Below, in pieces: positions 26,896 to 37,344 of a stretch of 52,956 nucleotides of DNA. The stretch comes from Hyphomicrobiales bacterium (GTDB lineage: Bacteria; Pseudomonadota; Alphaproteobacteria; Rhizobiales; Aestuariivirgaceae). Below the pieces are notes generated by a model. The model saw only the letters and a program-made list of their open reading frames with translations. It was not told where the DNA came from and made no database searches. Each line of letters begins with the position of its first letter. Position 1 is the first letter of the stretch. The position numbers were made by a program, and so were the translations under genes. The stretch covers positions 1 to 52,956 of the forward strand of contig JAEUMG010000347.1 of assembly GCA_016793355.1 (NCBI GenBank), given 5' to 3'.

Positions 26896-28059
26896 TCAAC
26901 CCCCAAGTGGACGCAGCAGGCTGCGGGAGATGATGTGGCGCTGGATCTCGCTGGTCCCTTCCCAGATACGCTCGACGCGGGCGTCGCGCCAGATGCGCTC
27001 AAGCGGCAAGTCGGACATCAGGCCCATGCCGCCGTGAATCTGGATGGCTTCATCGGCAACGAAGGCCAGCATCTCGGTCGCCTTTAGCTTGGCCATCGCC
27101 ATGTCCATGTCGGTCACGGTCTTGTTGTCGAATTTCCAGGCGGCTTCGAGTGTCAGAAGCTCTGCTGCTTTCAATTCCAGCGCCATGTCAGCGAGCTTGA
27201 ATGATACACCCTGGAACTTGCCGATCTGTTGGCCGAACTGGACACGGTCGACGGCAAACTGCTTGGCATGTTCGAGTGCGCGCTCGGCGCGGCCGATACA
27301 GGTTGCGGCGACCTGGAGGCGGGTGGCACCCAGCCAGTCATTGGCAACTTCGAAGCCCTTGTGCACTTCGCCGAGGATTTGCGACTTGTGTACCCGGCAG
27401 TCGTTGAATTCGAGGATGCAGTTCTTGTAGCCGCGATGCGACACGTTCTTGTAGCCGGGACGCACGGTATAGCCGGGCGTGCCCATGTCGATCAGGAACG
27501 CGGTGATCAGTTTCTTTTTGCCCTTCGGCGTGTCCTCCTCGCCGGTTGCCGCGAAGAGGATGACGAAGCTCGCTTCATCGGCGTGGCTGATGAAGTGCTT
27601 TGTGCCGTTGATGACATAGTCGTCGCCGTCCTTGCGGGCGAAGGTCTTCATGCCGCGCACGTCTGAGCCCGTGCCCGGCTCTGTCATCGCAAGGCAGTCC
27701 GATTTCTCGCCGCGCACTGAGGGCAGCAGGTAGCGTTCACGCTGCTCGCCCTGACAGGCCATCAGAATATTCGAAGGCCGCGCAACACACGTCCAATGCA
27801 AGGCATAGTTCGCCTTGCCGAGTTCCTTTTCGTAAAGAACCCAGGTCAATGTATCCAGCCCGGCACCGCCGACTTCGCCCGGCATGTTGGCGGCATAGAG
27901 CCCGGCCTCGATCGCCTTGTGCTTGATCTCGTCGCGAAGCTCCGGACGCAAATGCCCGGTTTCCTCGATCTCGGCTTCGTGCGGATAAAGCTCGTTGACC
28001 ACGAAGTCGCGCGTGGTCCTGACGATCATTTGCTGTTCATCGCTTAGTGAGAAATCCAT
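26896..28059 (-). CDS. Acyl-CoA dehydrogenase
   Basis: 387-residue FAD-dependent acyl-CoA dehydrogenase with all three domains: N-terminal helices starting DFSLSDEQQMIVRTTRDFV, the FAD-binding CLAMTEPGTGSDVRGMKTFA and GTKHFISHADEASFVI, and C-terminal helices with QIHGGMGLMSDLPLERIWRD and RIWEGTSEIQRHIISRSLL, which contains the catalytic Glu. Context suggests it oxidises gamma-butyrobetainyl-CoA to crotonobetainyl-CoA (or works as a CaiA-like reductase in the reverse sense). It ends exactly where the acyl-CoA synthetase begins and starts 3 nt after the SDR gene. Confidence 0.9.
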   Translation of the reverse strand: MDFSLSDEQQMIVRTTRDFVVNELYPHEAEIEETGHLRPELRDEIKHKAIEAGLYAANMPGEVGGAGLDTLTWVLYEKELGKANYALHWTCVARPSNILMACQGEQRERYLLPSVRGEKSDCLAMTEPGTGSDVRGMKTFARKDGDDYVINGTKHFISHADEASFVILFAATGEEDTPKGKKKLITAFLIDMGTPGYTVRPGYKNVSHRGYKNCILEFNDCRVHKSQILGEVHKGFEVANDWLGATRLQVAATCIGRAERALEHAKQFAVDRVQFGQQIGKFQGVSFKLADMALELKAAELLTLEAAWKFDNKTVTDMDMAMAKLKATEMLAFVADEAIQIHGGMGLMSDLPLERIWRDARVERIWEGTSEIQRHIISRSLLRPLGG

Positions 28060-28062
28060 GGC

Positions 28063-28833
28063 TCAACTCATTCTGTAGGTTTCGGTATGGCCGTCGAGAC
28101 CGATCGCCTGGCCCGAGATCATCTTGGAGGCGGGCGAGGCAAGAAAAAGACACAGGTCAGCGATCTCCTCAGGCTCGACAAATCGCTTGATCGATTGACC
28201 CTGGAGGTAGCCGGTTTCGACTTCCCCGAATGTCACGCCGCGCTGCTCGGCTTCGGCAGCGATGACGCGATTGATGCGCTCGCCACGGACCGTGCCCGGG
28301 CAGACGCAGTTGCAACGGACGTTGAAGGGACCAAGCTCGATGGCCAGTGACTTGGTGAAACCGACGACCGCCCATTTCGCGGCCGCATAGGGCGACCGAC
28401 GCCCATAGCCAACCATGCCGGCCATGGATGAGATGTTGATGATCGAGCCCGCGGCTTGCGCCTTCATGATGGGAGCGGCGCGACGCGCGCAGAGAAAGTG
28501 CGAGTCAAGACAGACTTCGATGCATTCGCGCCAGTCGGCATATTCAATGTCGTCGACAAGTGCGGTCGGCCCTTTGATGCCGGCATTGTTGATCAGGACA
28601 TCGAGGCCGCCGAGATCGTCGAGAGCATCGTCGAACCAGGCCTCGATCTCGCCTTCGCTCCGCAAGTCCACCTGGGTGGCGGCAATTTCGGGATTTTCAT
28701 CGCGAAACGCCGCCAGCGCGGTTTCATTGACATCGCAGACATGAACCTGCGCGCCCTCATCGGCGAAGGCGCGGGCGATCGAACGCCCGATGCCGGCTGC
28801 TGCCGCGGTGATCATGACTCGCTGCGATGACAT
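28063..28833 (-). CDS. SDR-family NAD(P)-dependent oxidoreductase
   Basis: 256-residue classical short-chain dehydrogenase. The cofactor motif TAAAAGIGRSIARAF (residues ~9-23) replaces the usual TGxxxGIG with TAAAAGIG; DVNETALAAF and QVDLRSEGE suggest NAD preference; LINNAGIKGP, the catalytic Ser in IINISSMAGMVGYG and the YAAAKWAVVGFTKSLA Tyr/Lys pair are present. In this operon it could be a D-carnitine dehydrogenase, or act on another beta-hydroxy acid or its CoA ester, giving the keto product that the BKACE enzyme splits. No direct evidence for the substrate. Confidence 0.85.
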   Translation of the reverse strand: MSSQRVMITAAAAGIGRSIARAFADEGAQVHVCDVNETALAAFRDENPEIAATQVDLRSEGEIEAWFDDALDDLGGLDVLINNAGIKGPTALVDDIEYADWRECIEVCLDSHFLCARRAAPIMKAQAAGSIINISSMAGMVGYGRRSPYAAAKWAVVGFTKSLAIELGPFNVRCNCVCPGTVRGERINRVIAAEAEQRGVTFGEVETGYLQGQSIKRFVEPEEIADLCLFLASPASKMISGQAIGLDGHTETYRMS

Positions 28834-28858
28834 TTACGTTCTTCCCTTCCTCTCTTCA

Positions 28859-28963
28859 CCCTCCTCCTTGTGGGGAGGGTCAGGGGTGGGTTTAGAAAAC
28901 CGTGCGGGCTTACGGATTGGCTGTCGGCCCCCCACCCTTAATCCCTCCCCACGAGGGGGAGGG
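28859..28963. repeat. Long imperfect inverted repeat, intergenic
   Basis: The left arm (28859-28890) and right arm (28928-28963) are approximate reverse complements, each itself a hairpin: CCCTCC/GGAGGG in the left, CCCTCCCC/GGGGAGGG in the right. A unique 37-bp centre separates them. The arms look like the CCCTCC(T/C)CC..GGGGAGGG repeats spread through Hyphomicrobiales intergenic regions. It lies between the carnitine dehydrogenase gene and the SDR gene in the same operon, so the mRNA would carry a large stem-loop there. Confidence 0.7.
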
Positions 28964-28972
28964 AAGCAAGTC

Positions 28973-30448
28973 CTACTTCATCTTGACTTCCATCACCCGG
29001 CCAAGCTCGGCCGGCTTTGGCAGGTTCTTGTGAGCTTCCTTGACCGCCGACAGCGCTTCGAAAAGATCGGCGCGCATCGGGGAAACCTTGCCGGATTTCT
29101 GATCGACATGGAGCTGCATGATCTCGTTGGTCGCGACGAGTTCGCCCTTCGTGTCGAGCATGCGATGGAAGAGGTGCATGCGCTTCTCGTCGCAACCGAT
29201 GAGCTGCGTCTCGATCGCAAACGTGTCGCCGGCCTTCATTTCACGGAAGTAGTTGAGATGGGTTTCCGCCGTGAAGAAGGTCTGCCCCGTGGCGCGATAG
29301 GCTTCGTCGTCGCCGATGTAGCGGAAAAACGCATCGAGCGCGTCGCCGAAGGCCAGGAGGTAGTAGGCATCCGACATGTGGCCATTGTAATCGACCCAGG
29401 CGGATTGGACGATGCCGCGATGGCGTGCGACCGGAGCAGCAATCTTCGCTCCCCTGGTCCAGCGCGTGGCGCGTTTGCGTGCAGATTCCTCTTCGCGCTG
29501 AAGGACGAGACCGGCGCCGACACCATGCTGTTTGAACAGGTGCATCATGTCGACGAGCACGTCATTGCGCTTGGCCTCGATCTCGGCAACCGTGCGGCCA
29601 TGGGCCTGGGCTTCGCAACCCTCGACCAGCCGCTTCTCGAGCGTGTCGTTCCATTTTGGGAAGGGAAGATCGGTCCAGGGCAGTTCGAGGGTCGGGTCGA
29701 ACTGCTTGATGAAATCACGCATGCCGCCGGGGCCGCCCGCCAGATGATAGGTCAGGAAAGAGCCCATGAAAGCCCAGCGCATGCCGGCCGAATAGACGAT
29801 CGAGTCGTCGATATCCTCGGTGGTGCCGATGCCCTTGTTGAGGATGTGGAGCGCCTCGCGCCAGAGTGCTTCCTGGAGGCGGTCGCAGATATAGCCGTCG
29901 ATCTCCTTCTTGAGGCGCAGCACATGCATGCCGATCGATTCGAAATAGACGCCGGCGCGGTCCATCGCGTCTTTCGAGGTCCTTTCGCCGGGGACGGTTT
30001 CGACCAATGGCAGCAGATAGACCGGGTTGAACGGGTGGCCGATGATCACGCGCTCCGGATGCTTGCATTCGGATTGAAGGCGCGTGGGCAGGAAACCGGA
30101 GGAGGACGAGGCGATGATAACGTCCGGCCGGGCAATGGCATCGATGTCTCTGAAGAGCTTGATTTTGAGCGCCTCGCGCTCAGGCGCCGCCTCGTGCACG
30201 AAGTCGGCGCGCGACGCCATCGCGGCAAGATCGGTGGTGAAGATGAGCTGGCCGCGCTTCGGATTGGGATCCTGGATGAGCTTCAGCATGGACGGCCAGG
30301 CGACATCGATCGCCGCGCGGAGTTTCGCTTCCGCCGCCGGGGCAACGTCATAGGCGACGACGTCGAGGCCGCGCACCAGCAGTCTTGCGGCCCAGCCAGC
30401 ACCGATGAGGCCGGTGCCGGCGATGCCGACGGTTTTGACAGTGTCCAT
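28973..30448 (-). CDS. cdhA: L-carnitine 3-dehydrogenase fused to a thioesterase
   Basis: 491-residue bifunctional protein. Residues 1-~320 are a 3-hydroxyacyl-CoA dehydrogenase-type fold: NAD motif GIAGTGLIGAGWAARLL, FVHEAAPEREALK, SSSGFLPT and IIGHPFNPVYLLPLVETVPG with the catalytic His, then the C-terminal helical domain (YICDRLQEALWREALHIL). Residues ~345-490 are a hot-dog thioesterase, with SAWVDYNGHMSDAYYLLAFG holding the active-site Asp. Such fusions oxidise L-carnitine to 3-dehydrocarnitine and hydrolyse betainyl-CoA to glycine betaine, the steps before and after the BKACE reaction. It lies 4 nt after the BKACE gene. Unfused homologues exist in pseudomonads. Confidence 0.9.
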   Translation of the reverse strand: MDTVKTVGIAGTGLIGAGWAARLLVRGLDVVAYDVAPAAEAKLRAAIDVAWPSMLKLIQDPNPKRGQLIFTTDLAAMASRADFVHEAAPEREALKIKLFRDIDAIARPDVIIASSSSGFLPTRLQSECKHPERVIIGHPFNPVYLLPLVETVPGERTSKDAMDRAGVYFESIGMHVLRLKKEIDGYICDRLQEALWREALHILNKGIGTTEDIDDSIVYSAGMRWAFMGSFLTYHLAGGPGGMRDFIKQFDPTLELPWTDLPFPKWNDTLEKRLVEGCEAQAHGRTVAEIEAKRNDVLVDMMHLFKQHGVGAGLVLQREEESARKRATRWTRGAKIAAPVARHRGIVQSAWVDYNGHMSDAYYLLAFGDALDAFFRYIGDDEAYRATGQTFFTAETHLNYFREMKAGDTFAIETQLIGCDEKRMHLFHRMLDTKGELVATNEIMQLHVDQKSGKVSPMRADLFEALSAVKEAHKNLPKPAELGRVMEVKMK

Positions 30449-30452
30449 GGGA

Positions 30453-31343
30453 CTACTTCTTCTTCAGCTTGAGGATGTCGCGCGCTTCGTCCGGGGTGGC
30501 GATCTTGGGGCCGAGCAATTCGATGAGCTTGACCGCCTTTTCGACGAGCGTACCGTTCGAGGCGTAGACGCCCTTTTCCAGCCAGAGATTGTCTTCGAGG
30601 CCAACCCGAACGTGGCCGCCTAGGATTACCGCCTGCGCCACCATCGGGAATTGATTGCGGCCGATCCCGAAAGCCGCCCAAACGGCATTCTTCGGCAATT
30701 CGCCGACCTGGTAGGCCATGGTCTGCGTGTTGCCCGGCGCGCCCCACGGGATGCCAAGGCAGAGCTGGAAGAGCGGCGGATCGTCGATCAGACCTTCAGT
30801 GCAGAGCTGTTTGGCGAACCAGAGGTTGCCGCTGTCGAAGATTTCCATCTCGGGCTTGACGCCGTAGGACTGGATGAGCCTGGCCTGCTCGCGCAACTGC
30901 ATGGGCGTCTGGACGACAATGCCGTTGCCGTCGCCGAAATTGAGCGAGCCGCAATCGAGGGTGCAAAGCTCCGGACGCAGTTCGGCAACGTGGAGAAGGC
31001 GTTCAATCGGACCGACGAGGTCGGTGTTGTTCTCGTTGAACTGACGCGGGGTTTCGCCCGCTCCGATTTCGAGATCGCCGCCCATGCCGGCGGTCAGGTT
31101 GATGATGACGTCCTTGTTCTTGGCGCGGATGCGCTCCATCACCTCCCGATAGAGGTGGACGCCGCGCGCGCCCTTGCCGGTTTTGGGGTCGCGGACATGG
31201 CAGTGAACCACGGCGGCACCGGCCGACGCGGCCTCGAGCGCTGCATTGGCGATCTGCTCCGGTGTCACCGGAATGGCCGGATGCTTGCCGACGGTGTCGC
31301 CGGCGCCGGTCACCGCGCAGGTAATGATGATCTTTGGATTCAT
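30453..31343 (-). CDS. BKACE-family beta-keto acid cleavage enzyme (dehydrocarnitine cleavage)
   Basis: 296-residue zinc enzyme of the beta-keto acid cleavage (DUF849) family, which condenses a beta-keto acid with acetyl-CoA and splits it into acetoacetate and a new acyl-CoA. Zinc ligands are visible in [14 protein letters not shown] (HxH, residues ~47-49), and [35 protein letters not shown] and [20 protein letters not shown] are family blocks. With carnitine dehydrogenase next to it, the likely substrate is 3-dehydrocarnitine, giving betainyl-CoA. It heads the minus-strand operon, divergent from cdhR across 89 nt. Confidence 0.9.
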   Translation of the reverse strand: MNPKIIITCAVTGAGDTVGKHPAIPVTPEQIANAALEAASAGAAVVHCHVRDPKTGKGARGVHLYREVMERIRAKNKDVIINLTAGMGGDLEIGAGETPRQFNENNTDLVGPIERLLHVAELRPELCTLDCGSLNFGDGNGIVVQTPMQLREQARLIQSYGVKPEMEIFDSGNLWFAKQLCTEGLIDDPPLFQLCLGIPWGAPGNTQTMAYQVGELPKNAVWAAFGIGRNQFPMVAQAVILGGHVRVGLEDNLWLEKGVYASNGTLVEKAVKLIELLGPKIATPDEARDILKLKKK

Positions 31344-31396
31344 CTGGGTCGCTCCCTTGCGAAGGGCCCACTACTAAACCCGTGGCGGCCCTGTAT

Positions 31397-31425
31397 TTGA
31401 CAATTTCCGCCAATCATTTGATTAT
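31397..31425 (+). promoter_or_regulatory. Near-consensus sigma-70 promoter of cdhR
   Basis: TTGACA at 31397-31402, a 17-nt spacer, and GATTAT at 31420-31425. Transcription would start about 7 nt later, at the ATG of cdhR (31433), so the mRNA may be leaderless. There is no purine-rich ribosome binding site between the -10 box and the ATG, which agrees. Confidence 0.65.
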
Positions 31426-31432
31426 TTGCGCT

Positions 31433-32386
31433 ATGCTGGTCCGGCGCCACGATGTGGCTTTCCTTCTGATCCCACGATTCTCGATGATTGCATTATTCAG
31501 CGCGCTTGAGCCGCTCAGGGTGGCCAATCGCTTTGCCGAGGACATTTTTTCCTGGCGGTTCGTGTCCATGGACGGTGAGGGTGTTGCCGCATCCAACGGC
31601 ATTCCGGTGTCGGTGTCCTCGGGATTGGAGGGAGTGGGCAAGCCGGATCTGCTGGTCGTGTGTTCGTCCTACGAACATGAGATCGGAATGGTTCAGCCGG
31701 TGCTCAACGAGATCAGGCGGGCGGCGCGGAATGGCAGCCTCCTCGCTGCGGTCGATACAGGGGCATTCCTCCTGGCAGAAGCTGGCGTCCTGAATGGCTA
31801 TCGGGCCACCTGCCATTGGGAGACGCTGCCCGCATTCCGCGAAACCTACCCGAATATCGACGTCGCCGAGACGACCTATGTGCTCGACCGCGGGCGTATG
31901 ACGGCTTCGGGCGGTGCCAATGCTCTCGACATGATGCTCGACTGGCTCGCTGCCCTTGAGGGCGAAGCGTTGGCGGCGAAGGTGGCCGATACACTGGTCC
32001 ACACTCGCCACCTCAACCACCCCGGCGAGGCGCGGATACCGGCGGGCTCACGTTATCGGGTTTCCGAGCCTCGGGTTGTGGCCGCCATCAGGCTGATGGA
32101 GGCGCATATCGAGGACGTCCTCACCATGCGTGATATTGCGGTAGGGGCGGGCGCCTCGGAACGGCATCTGGAGCGGTTGTTCCGCGCGCATCTGAGCGTC
32201 ACACCCAAGACCTTCTACAGCCAGCTCAGGCTCGAACGCGCGGAACGGCTGCTCACCTATTCGAGGATGAGTGTGCGCGACGTGGCCCTGGCTTGCGGCT
32301 ACTCATCGCTTGCCCTTTTTTCCCGTGCGTTCAAGGCGCGCTTCGGACGTGCGCCCTCGCTTATCCGCCAGCCTGCCACTTCTTGA
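31433..32386 (+). CDS. cdhR: CdhR-like GlxA/AraC transcriptional regulator
   Basis: 317-residue regulator with an N-terminal DJ-1/PfpI-like domain ([50 protein letters not shown]; residues ~6-190) and a C-terminal AraC DNA-binding domain ([40 protein letters not shown]; residues ~220-315). CdhR in pseudomonads is an activator of carnitine catabolism with the same architecture and position, and it responds to carnitine. The ATG at 31433 is chosen because it starts the DJ-1 domain and agrees with the promoter. Its last 26 nt overlap the convergent DUF2585 gene. Confidence 0.88.
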   Translation: MLVRRHDVAFLLIPRFSMIALFSALEPLRVANRFAEDIFSWRFVSMDGEGVAASNGIPVSVSSGLEGVGKPDLLVVCSSYEHEIGMVQPVLNEIRRAARNGSLLAAVDTGAFLLAEAGVLNGYRATCHWETLPAFRETYPNIDVAETTYVLDRGRMTASGGANALDMMLDWLAALEGEALAAKVADTLVHTRHLNHPGEARIPAGSRYRVSEPRVVAAIRLMEAHIEDVLTMRDIAVGAGASERHLERLFRAHLSVTPKTFYSQLRLERAERLLTYSRMSVRDVALACGYSSLALFSRAFKARFGRAPSLIRQPATS

Positions 32387-32921
32387 TCGCCTCGAGTGGC
32401 CAGAGCAGCATGATGATGTTGAGGGTAAGATTGTCCCGGATCATATAGCCCACGAAGAGTTCCAATGCGACGGCGAGGATGATGGTGACCCACACGGGCA
32501 GCCAGGCGGCGAGCAGGAAGCCGGCGACCATCGCCAGCGTGTCGAAGACGGAATTGATGACACTGTCGCCATAATAGTCGAGCGAGATCGTCACCTCGCG
32601 ATAGCGGTTTATGATGAAATCGGTGTTCTCGAAGACTTCCCAGGCCCCCTCGATCAGGATCGCGATGACGAGCCTGAGGCCAATCGGCCAGCGCCGCAAG
32701 AAGAGCCACAGCACGCCATAAAATATAAAGCCGTGAACAATGTGCGAGGGCGTATACCAGTCGGTCAGATGCTGGGAGTTTCCCGAGCTCTGTACGACAC
32801 CCTCCCAGATCTTTACATAGCCGCACTTGCAGATGGGTTCGCGCCCCATCAAGAGCAGAGTGATCGCCAGGGAGACGATGGGGAGGGCGGCGATCAGGTA
32901 ATAGCGGCGGGCGGGAATCAC
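32361..32921 (-). CDS. DUF2585-family membrane protein
   Basis: 186-residue polytopic membrane protein of unknown function. Hydrophobic helices are seen at about residues 7-24 ([19 protein letters not shown]), 62-76, 82-95 ([18 protein letters not shown]), 124-140 and 143-165 ([20 protein letters not shown]). A short extracytoplasmic loop carries [11 protein letters not shown] with two cysteines, and the segment [16 protein letters not shown] and the pattern [19 protein letters not shown] are conserved family blocks with His and Glu residues that might bind metal or substrate. Its stop lies inside the end of cdhR. Confidence 0.85.
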   Translation of the reverse strand: MIPARRYYLIAALPIVSLAITLLLMGREPICKCGYVKIWEGVVQSSGNSQHLTDWYTPSHIVHGFIFYGVLWLFLRRWPIGLRLVIAILIEGAWEVFENTDFIINRYREVTISLDYYGDSVINSVFDTLAMVAGFLLAAWLPVWVTIILAVALELFVGYMIRDNLTLNIIMLLWPLEAIKKWQAGG

Positions 32922-32930
32922 CCCGCCATA

Positions 32931-33365
32931 TTACACATCCGCACCCGGAATCCGTACCAACCGGCAGCCGGAAATTTTCCAGGTTCCATTGGCCTGCCGC
33001 TCGAAAGAATAGATCGCCGTCCAGGTCCGGCCATCGAGATCGACAATGGTCACTTCCTGAGCCGGGCTGCCCATGTCATCGAAGGCATCACCGAAGCTAA
33101 AGGACCTCTGCCGGTAGACCGGCTGATAGCCCTGCCTGACCATGGACATGAAGATATCGGGTGTCGGGAACAGCTGCCTGATGACCGGCGCGGCGTGCGA
33201 ATAGGCGCGCAGGCCATCGTCGGCATTGAAGGCGGCAATCTGGTCATTGATAATCTGCTGAAAAGCCGACTGATCTGCTCGGCTGATCTCACCCGCCTGT
33301 GCCGCCAAATTGGGCATCACAATTGCCAGCGCAAGCAAAAAGCGCAGCCATCCGGTTCTCGCCAT
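32931..33365 (-). CDS. Secreted DUF4864-family protein
   Basis: 144-residue protein with a signal peptide ([20 protein letters not shown], cleavage near residue 24) and one DUF4864 domain in the NTF2-like fold: [59 protein letters not shown] strand, and the terminal [18 protein letters not shown]. Function unknown. The ATG at 33365 begins the signal peptide; the frame continues 43 codons upstream without family-like sequence. It is 9 nt after the DUF2585 start and probably heads that pair on the minus strand, divergent from the cox cluster. Confidence 0.8.
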   Translation of the reverse strand: MARTGWLRFLLALAIVMPNLAAQAGEISRADQSAFQQIINDQIAAFNADDGLRAYSHAAPVIRQLFPTPDIFMSMVRQGYQPVYRQRSFSFGDAFDDMGSPAQEVTIVDLDGRTWTAIYSFERQANGTWKISGCRLVRIPGADV

Positions 33366-33585
33366 CAACGGTACTCCATTGGACCGCTTACACTGGCTCA
33401 TGCATAGCATAGATCGGTGTGACCGGTGCCCGGCAGACGACAAAATTCCGTGGGTAGTCCTTGACCTACCAATTGGAGCCGCGCAAGGATGCACGCGGCA
33501 AAGACGGGGGTTGCCGGCGCCTTACGCGCGCCGAAAGGCTCCGAAATCGTTCCGCACAATGCGGCTAGTTGGGAGGACATGTCGT

Positions 33586-34050
33586 ATGCCAATTGTCTCT
33601 ATGAAAGTTAACGGCAAGGAAGTGAGCGGCGAGGTCGAAGGCCGTACTTTGCTTGTCGAATTCATTCGGGAAGGTCTGGGGCTCACCGGCACGCATGTCG
33701 GCTGCGATACAAGCCAGTGCGGCGCCTGCGTCGTCCATGTGGACGGCAAGGCGATCAAATCCTGCACCGCGCTCGCGGTCGCCTGCGAAGGTGCCGAAGT
33801 GACGACGATCGAGGGCCTCGCGAAGAATGGCACGCTCCACCCCATGCAGGAGGCATTCCGCGAAAATCATGGGCTTCAATGCGGCTTTTGCACGCCGGGA
33901 ATGATCATGGCAGCTATCGATCTGGTGAACCGCAAGGGAAAGAAGCTGGACGAGGCCACGGTTCGTCATGAGCTGGAAGGCAATATCTGTCGCTGCACGG
34001 GTTATCACAATATCGTCAAGGCCATCCAGGACGGCGCCTCGCGCATGTAA
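33586..34050 (+). CDS. coxS: (2Fe-2S)-binding small subunit of a molybdenum hydroxylase (CoxS-like)
   Basis: 154-residue iron-sulfur subunit. The N-terminal plant-type ferredoxin domain has Cys ligands in [20 protein letters not shown] and KSCTAL; the C-terminal helical domain binds the second cluster through [12 protein letters not shown] and [16 protein letters not shown]. It passes electrons from the molybdenum site of the large subunit to the flavin of CoxM. The ATG at 33586 has GGGAGG 11 nt upstream. It opens a plus-strand run of eight genes. The order S-L-M differs from the M-S-L order of classical CO dehydrogenase. Confidence 0.93.
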   Translation: MPIVSMKVNGKEVSGEVEGRTLLVEFIREGLGLTGTHVGCDTSQCGACVVHVDGKAIKSCTALAVACEGAEVTTIEGLAKNGTLHPMQEAFRENHGLQCGFCTPGMIMAAIDLVNRKGKKLDEATVRHELEGNICRCTGYHNIVKAIQDGASRM

Positions 34051-34089
34051 GCGCGCGCTCGTCCAGCATAGAAACGGGAGAGAAATCAC

Positions 34090-36453
<2,364 letters not shown>

Positions 36454-36473
36454 GGCTAGGGGAGGAAATAAAC

Positions 36474-37268
36474 ATGGAAAACTTCACCTATCATCGCCCG
36501 CATCACGCGACTGACGCAGTCAAGCTGATGAAGGCCGCCAAAGACGGCAAGTTCATGTCCGGCGGCATGACGCTTCTTCCGGCGATCAAACACGGCTTGG
36601 CGTCCCCATCGGACATTATCGATCTCGGAGGCCTCAAGCATGCCGGTGTTGCAGTGTCGGGCAGCGTGGTCACCATCAAGGCAGGCACGACGCATGCGGC
36701 AGTCGCCGACGATGCGGGGCTGAAGAAGGCGATTCCTGGCCTTTCGAAGCTGGCCGGGGGGATCGGCGATCCCCATGTCCGCAATTGCGGCACCATCGGC
36801 GGTTCCATTGCCAATGCCGATCCCGCCGCCGACTATCCGGCCGCCGTCGTCGGTCTCGCAGCGACGGTCCATACCGATCAGCGGAAGATTGCCGGGGACA
36901 AGTTCTTTACCGGCATGTTCGAGACCGCGCTCAAGCCCGACGAAATCATCACGGCAGTCGAGTTCCCGATGCCCAAGCGCTCTGCCTATGTGAAATTCCC
37001 GAACCCGGCCTCCCTTTACGCCATGGTCGGAGTGTTCGTCGCCGAGCTTGCCGATGGCAGCGTCCGCGTCGCCGTGACAGGTGCAGGCCCGAGCGTGTTC
37101 CGGGTACCCGACATGGAGAAGGCACTGGAAAAGGGCTTCTCACCCGACTCCATCTCAGGCGTCACGGTCAAGGCGGACGACCTCAATAGCGATATCCATG
37201 CCTCCTCCGCCTACCGGGCGCACCTTGTCAATGTGCTGGCACGGCGGGCGGTCGAACAGGCCAAGTGA
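36474..37268 (+). CDS. coxM: FAD-binding subunit of a molybdenum hydroxylase (CoxM-like)
   Basis: 264-residue flavin subunit. The PCMH-type FAD domain shows MSGGMTLLPAIKHGLASPSD (residues ~24-43) and the pyrophosphate-binding GGIGDPHVRNCGTIGGSIAN (about 87-106), followed by DYPAAVVGL. The C-terminal CO_deh_flav_C domain contains KFPNPASLYAMVGVFVAEL. It receives electrons from CoxS and passes them to the respiratory chain or another acceptor. GGAGG lies nine nt before the ATG. A hairpin follows the stop. Confidence 0.93.
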   Translation: MENFTYHRPHHATDAVKLMKAAKDGKFMSGGMTLLPAIKHGLASPSDIIDLGGLKHAGVAVSGSVVTIKAGTTHAAVADDAGLKKAIPGLSKLAGGIGDPHVRNCGTIGGSIANADPAADYPAAVVGLAATVHTDQRKIAGDKFFTGMFETALKPDEIITAVEFPMPKRSAYVKFPNPASLYAMVGVFVAELADGSVRVAVTGAGPSVFRVPDMEKALEKGFSPDSISGVTVKADDLNSDIHASSAYRAHLVNVLARRAVEQAK

Positions 37269-37290
37269 CGTTCAAACTTACGCATTGATT

Positions 37291-37321
37291 TCGGCCCGCG
37301 GGTGTGTGACTCGCGGGCCGA
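37291..37321 (+). terminator. Strong hairpin between coxM and coxD
   Basis: A perfect 10-bp GC-rich stem (37291-37300 with 37312-37321), 11-nt loop, followed by TTTGCT. It lies 22 nt after the coxM stop and 23 nt before coxD. The short U-tract suggests partial termination or a 3' stabiliser, which would favour structural subunits over the maturation genes. Confidence 0.6.
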
Positions 37322-37344
37322 TTTGCTATCGGAGATGACGATTG

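Noticed and set aside
28790..30472. A 560-codon open frame on the plus strand opposite the carnitine dehydrogenase gene
   Set aside because: It is an antisense shadow of high-GC coding sequence: the minus-strand product matches known domains throughout, while this frame has no recognisable motif and crosses the intergenic repeat.
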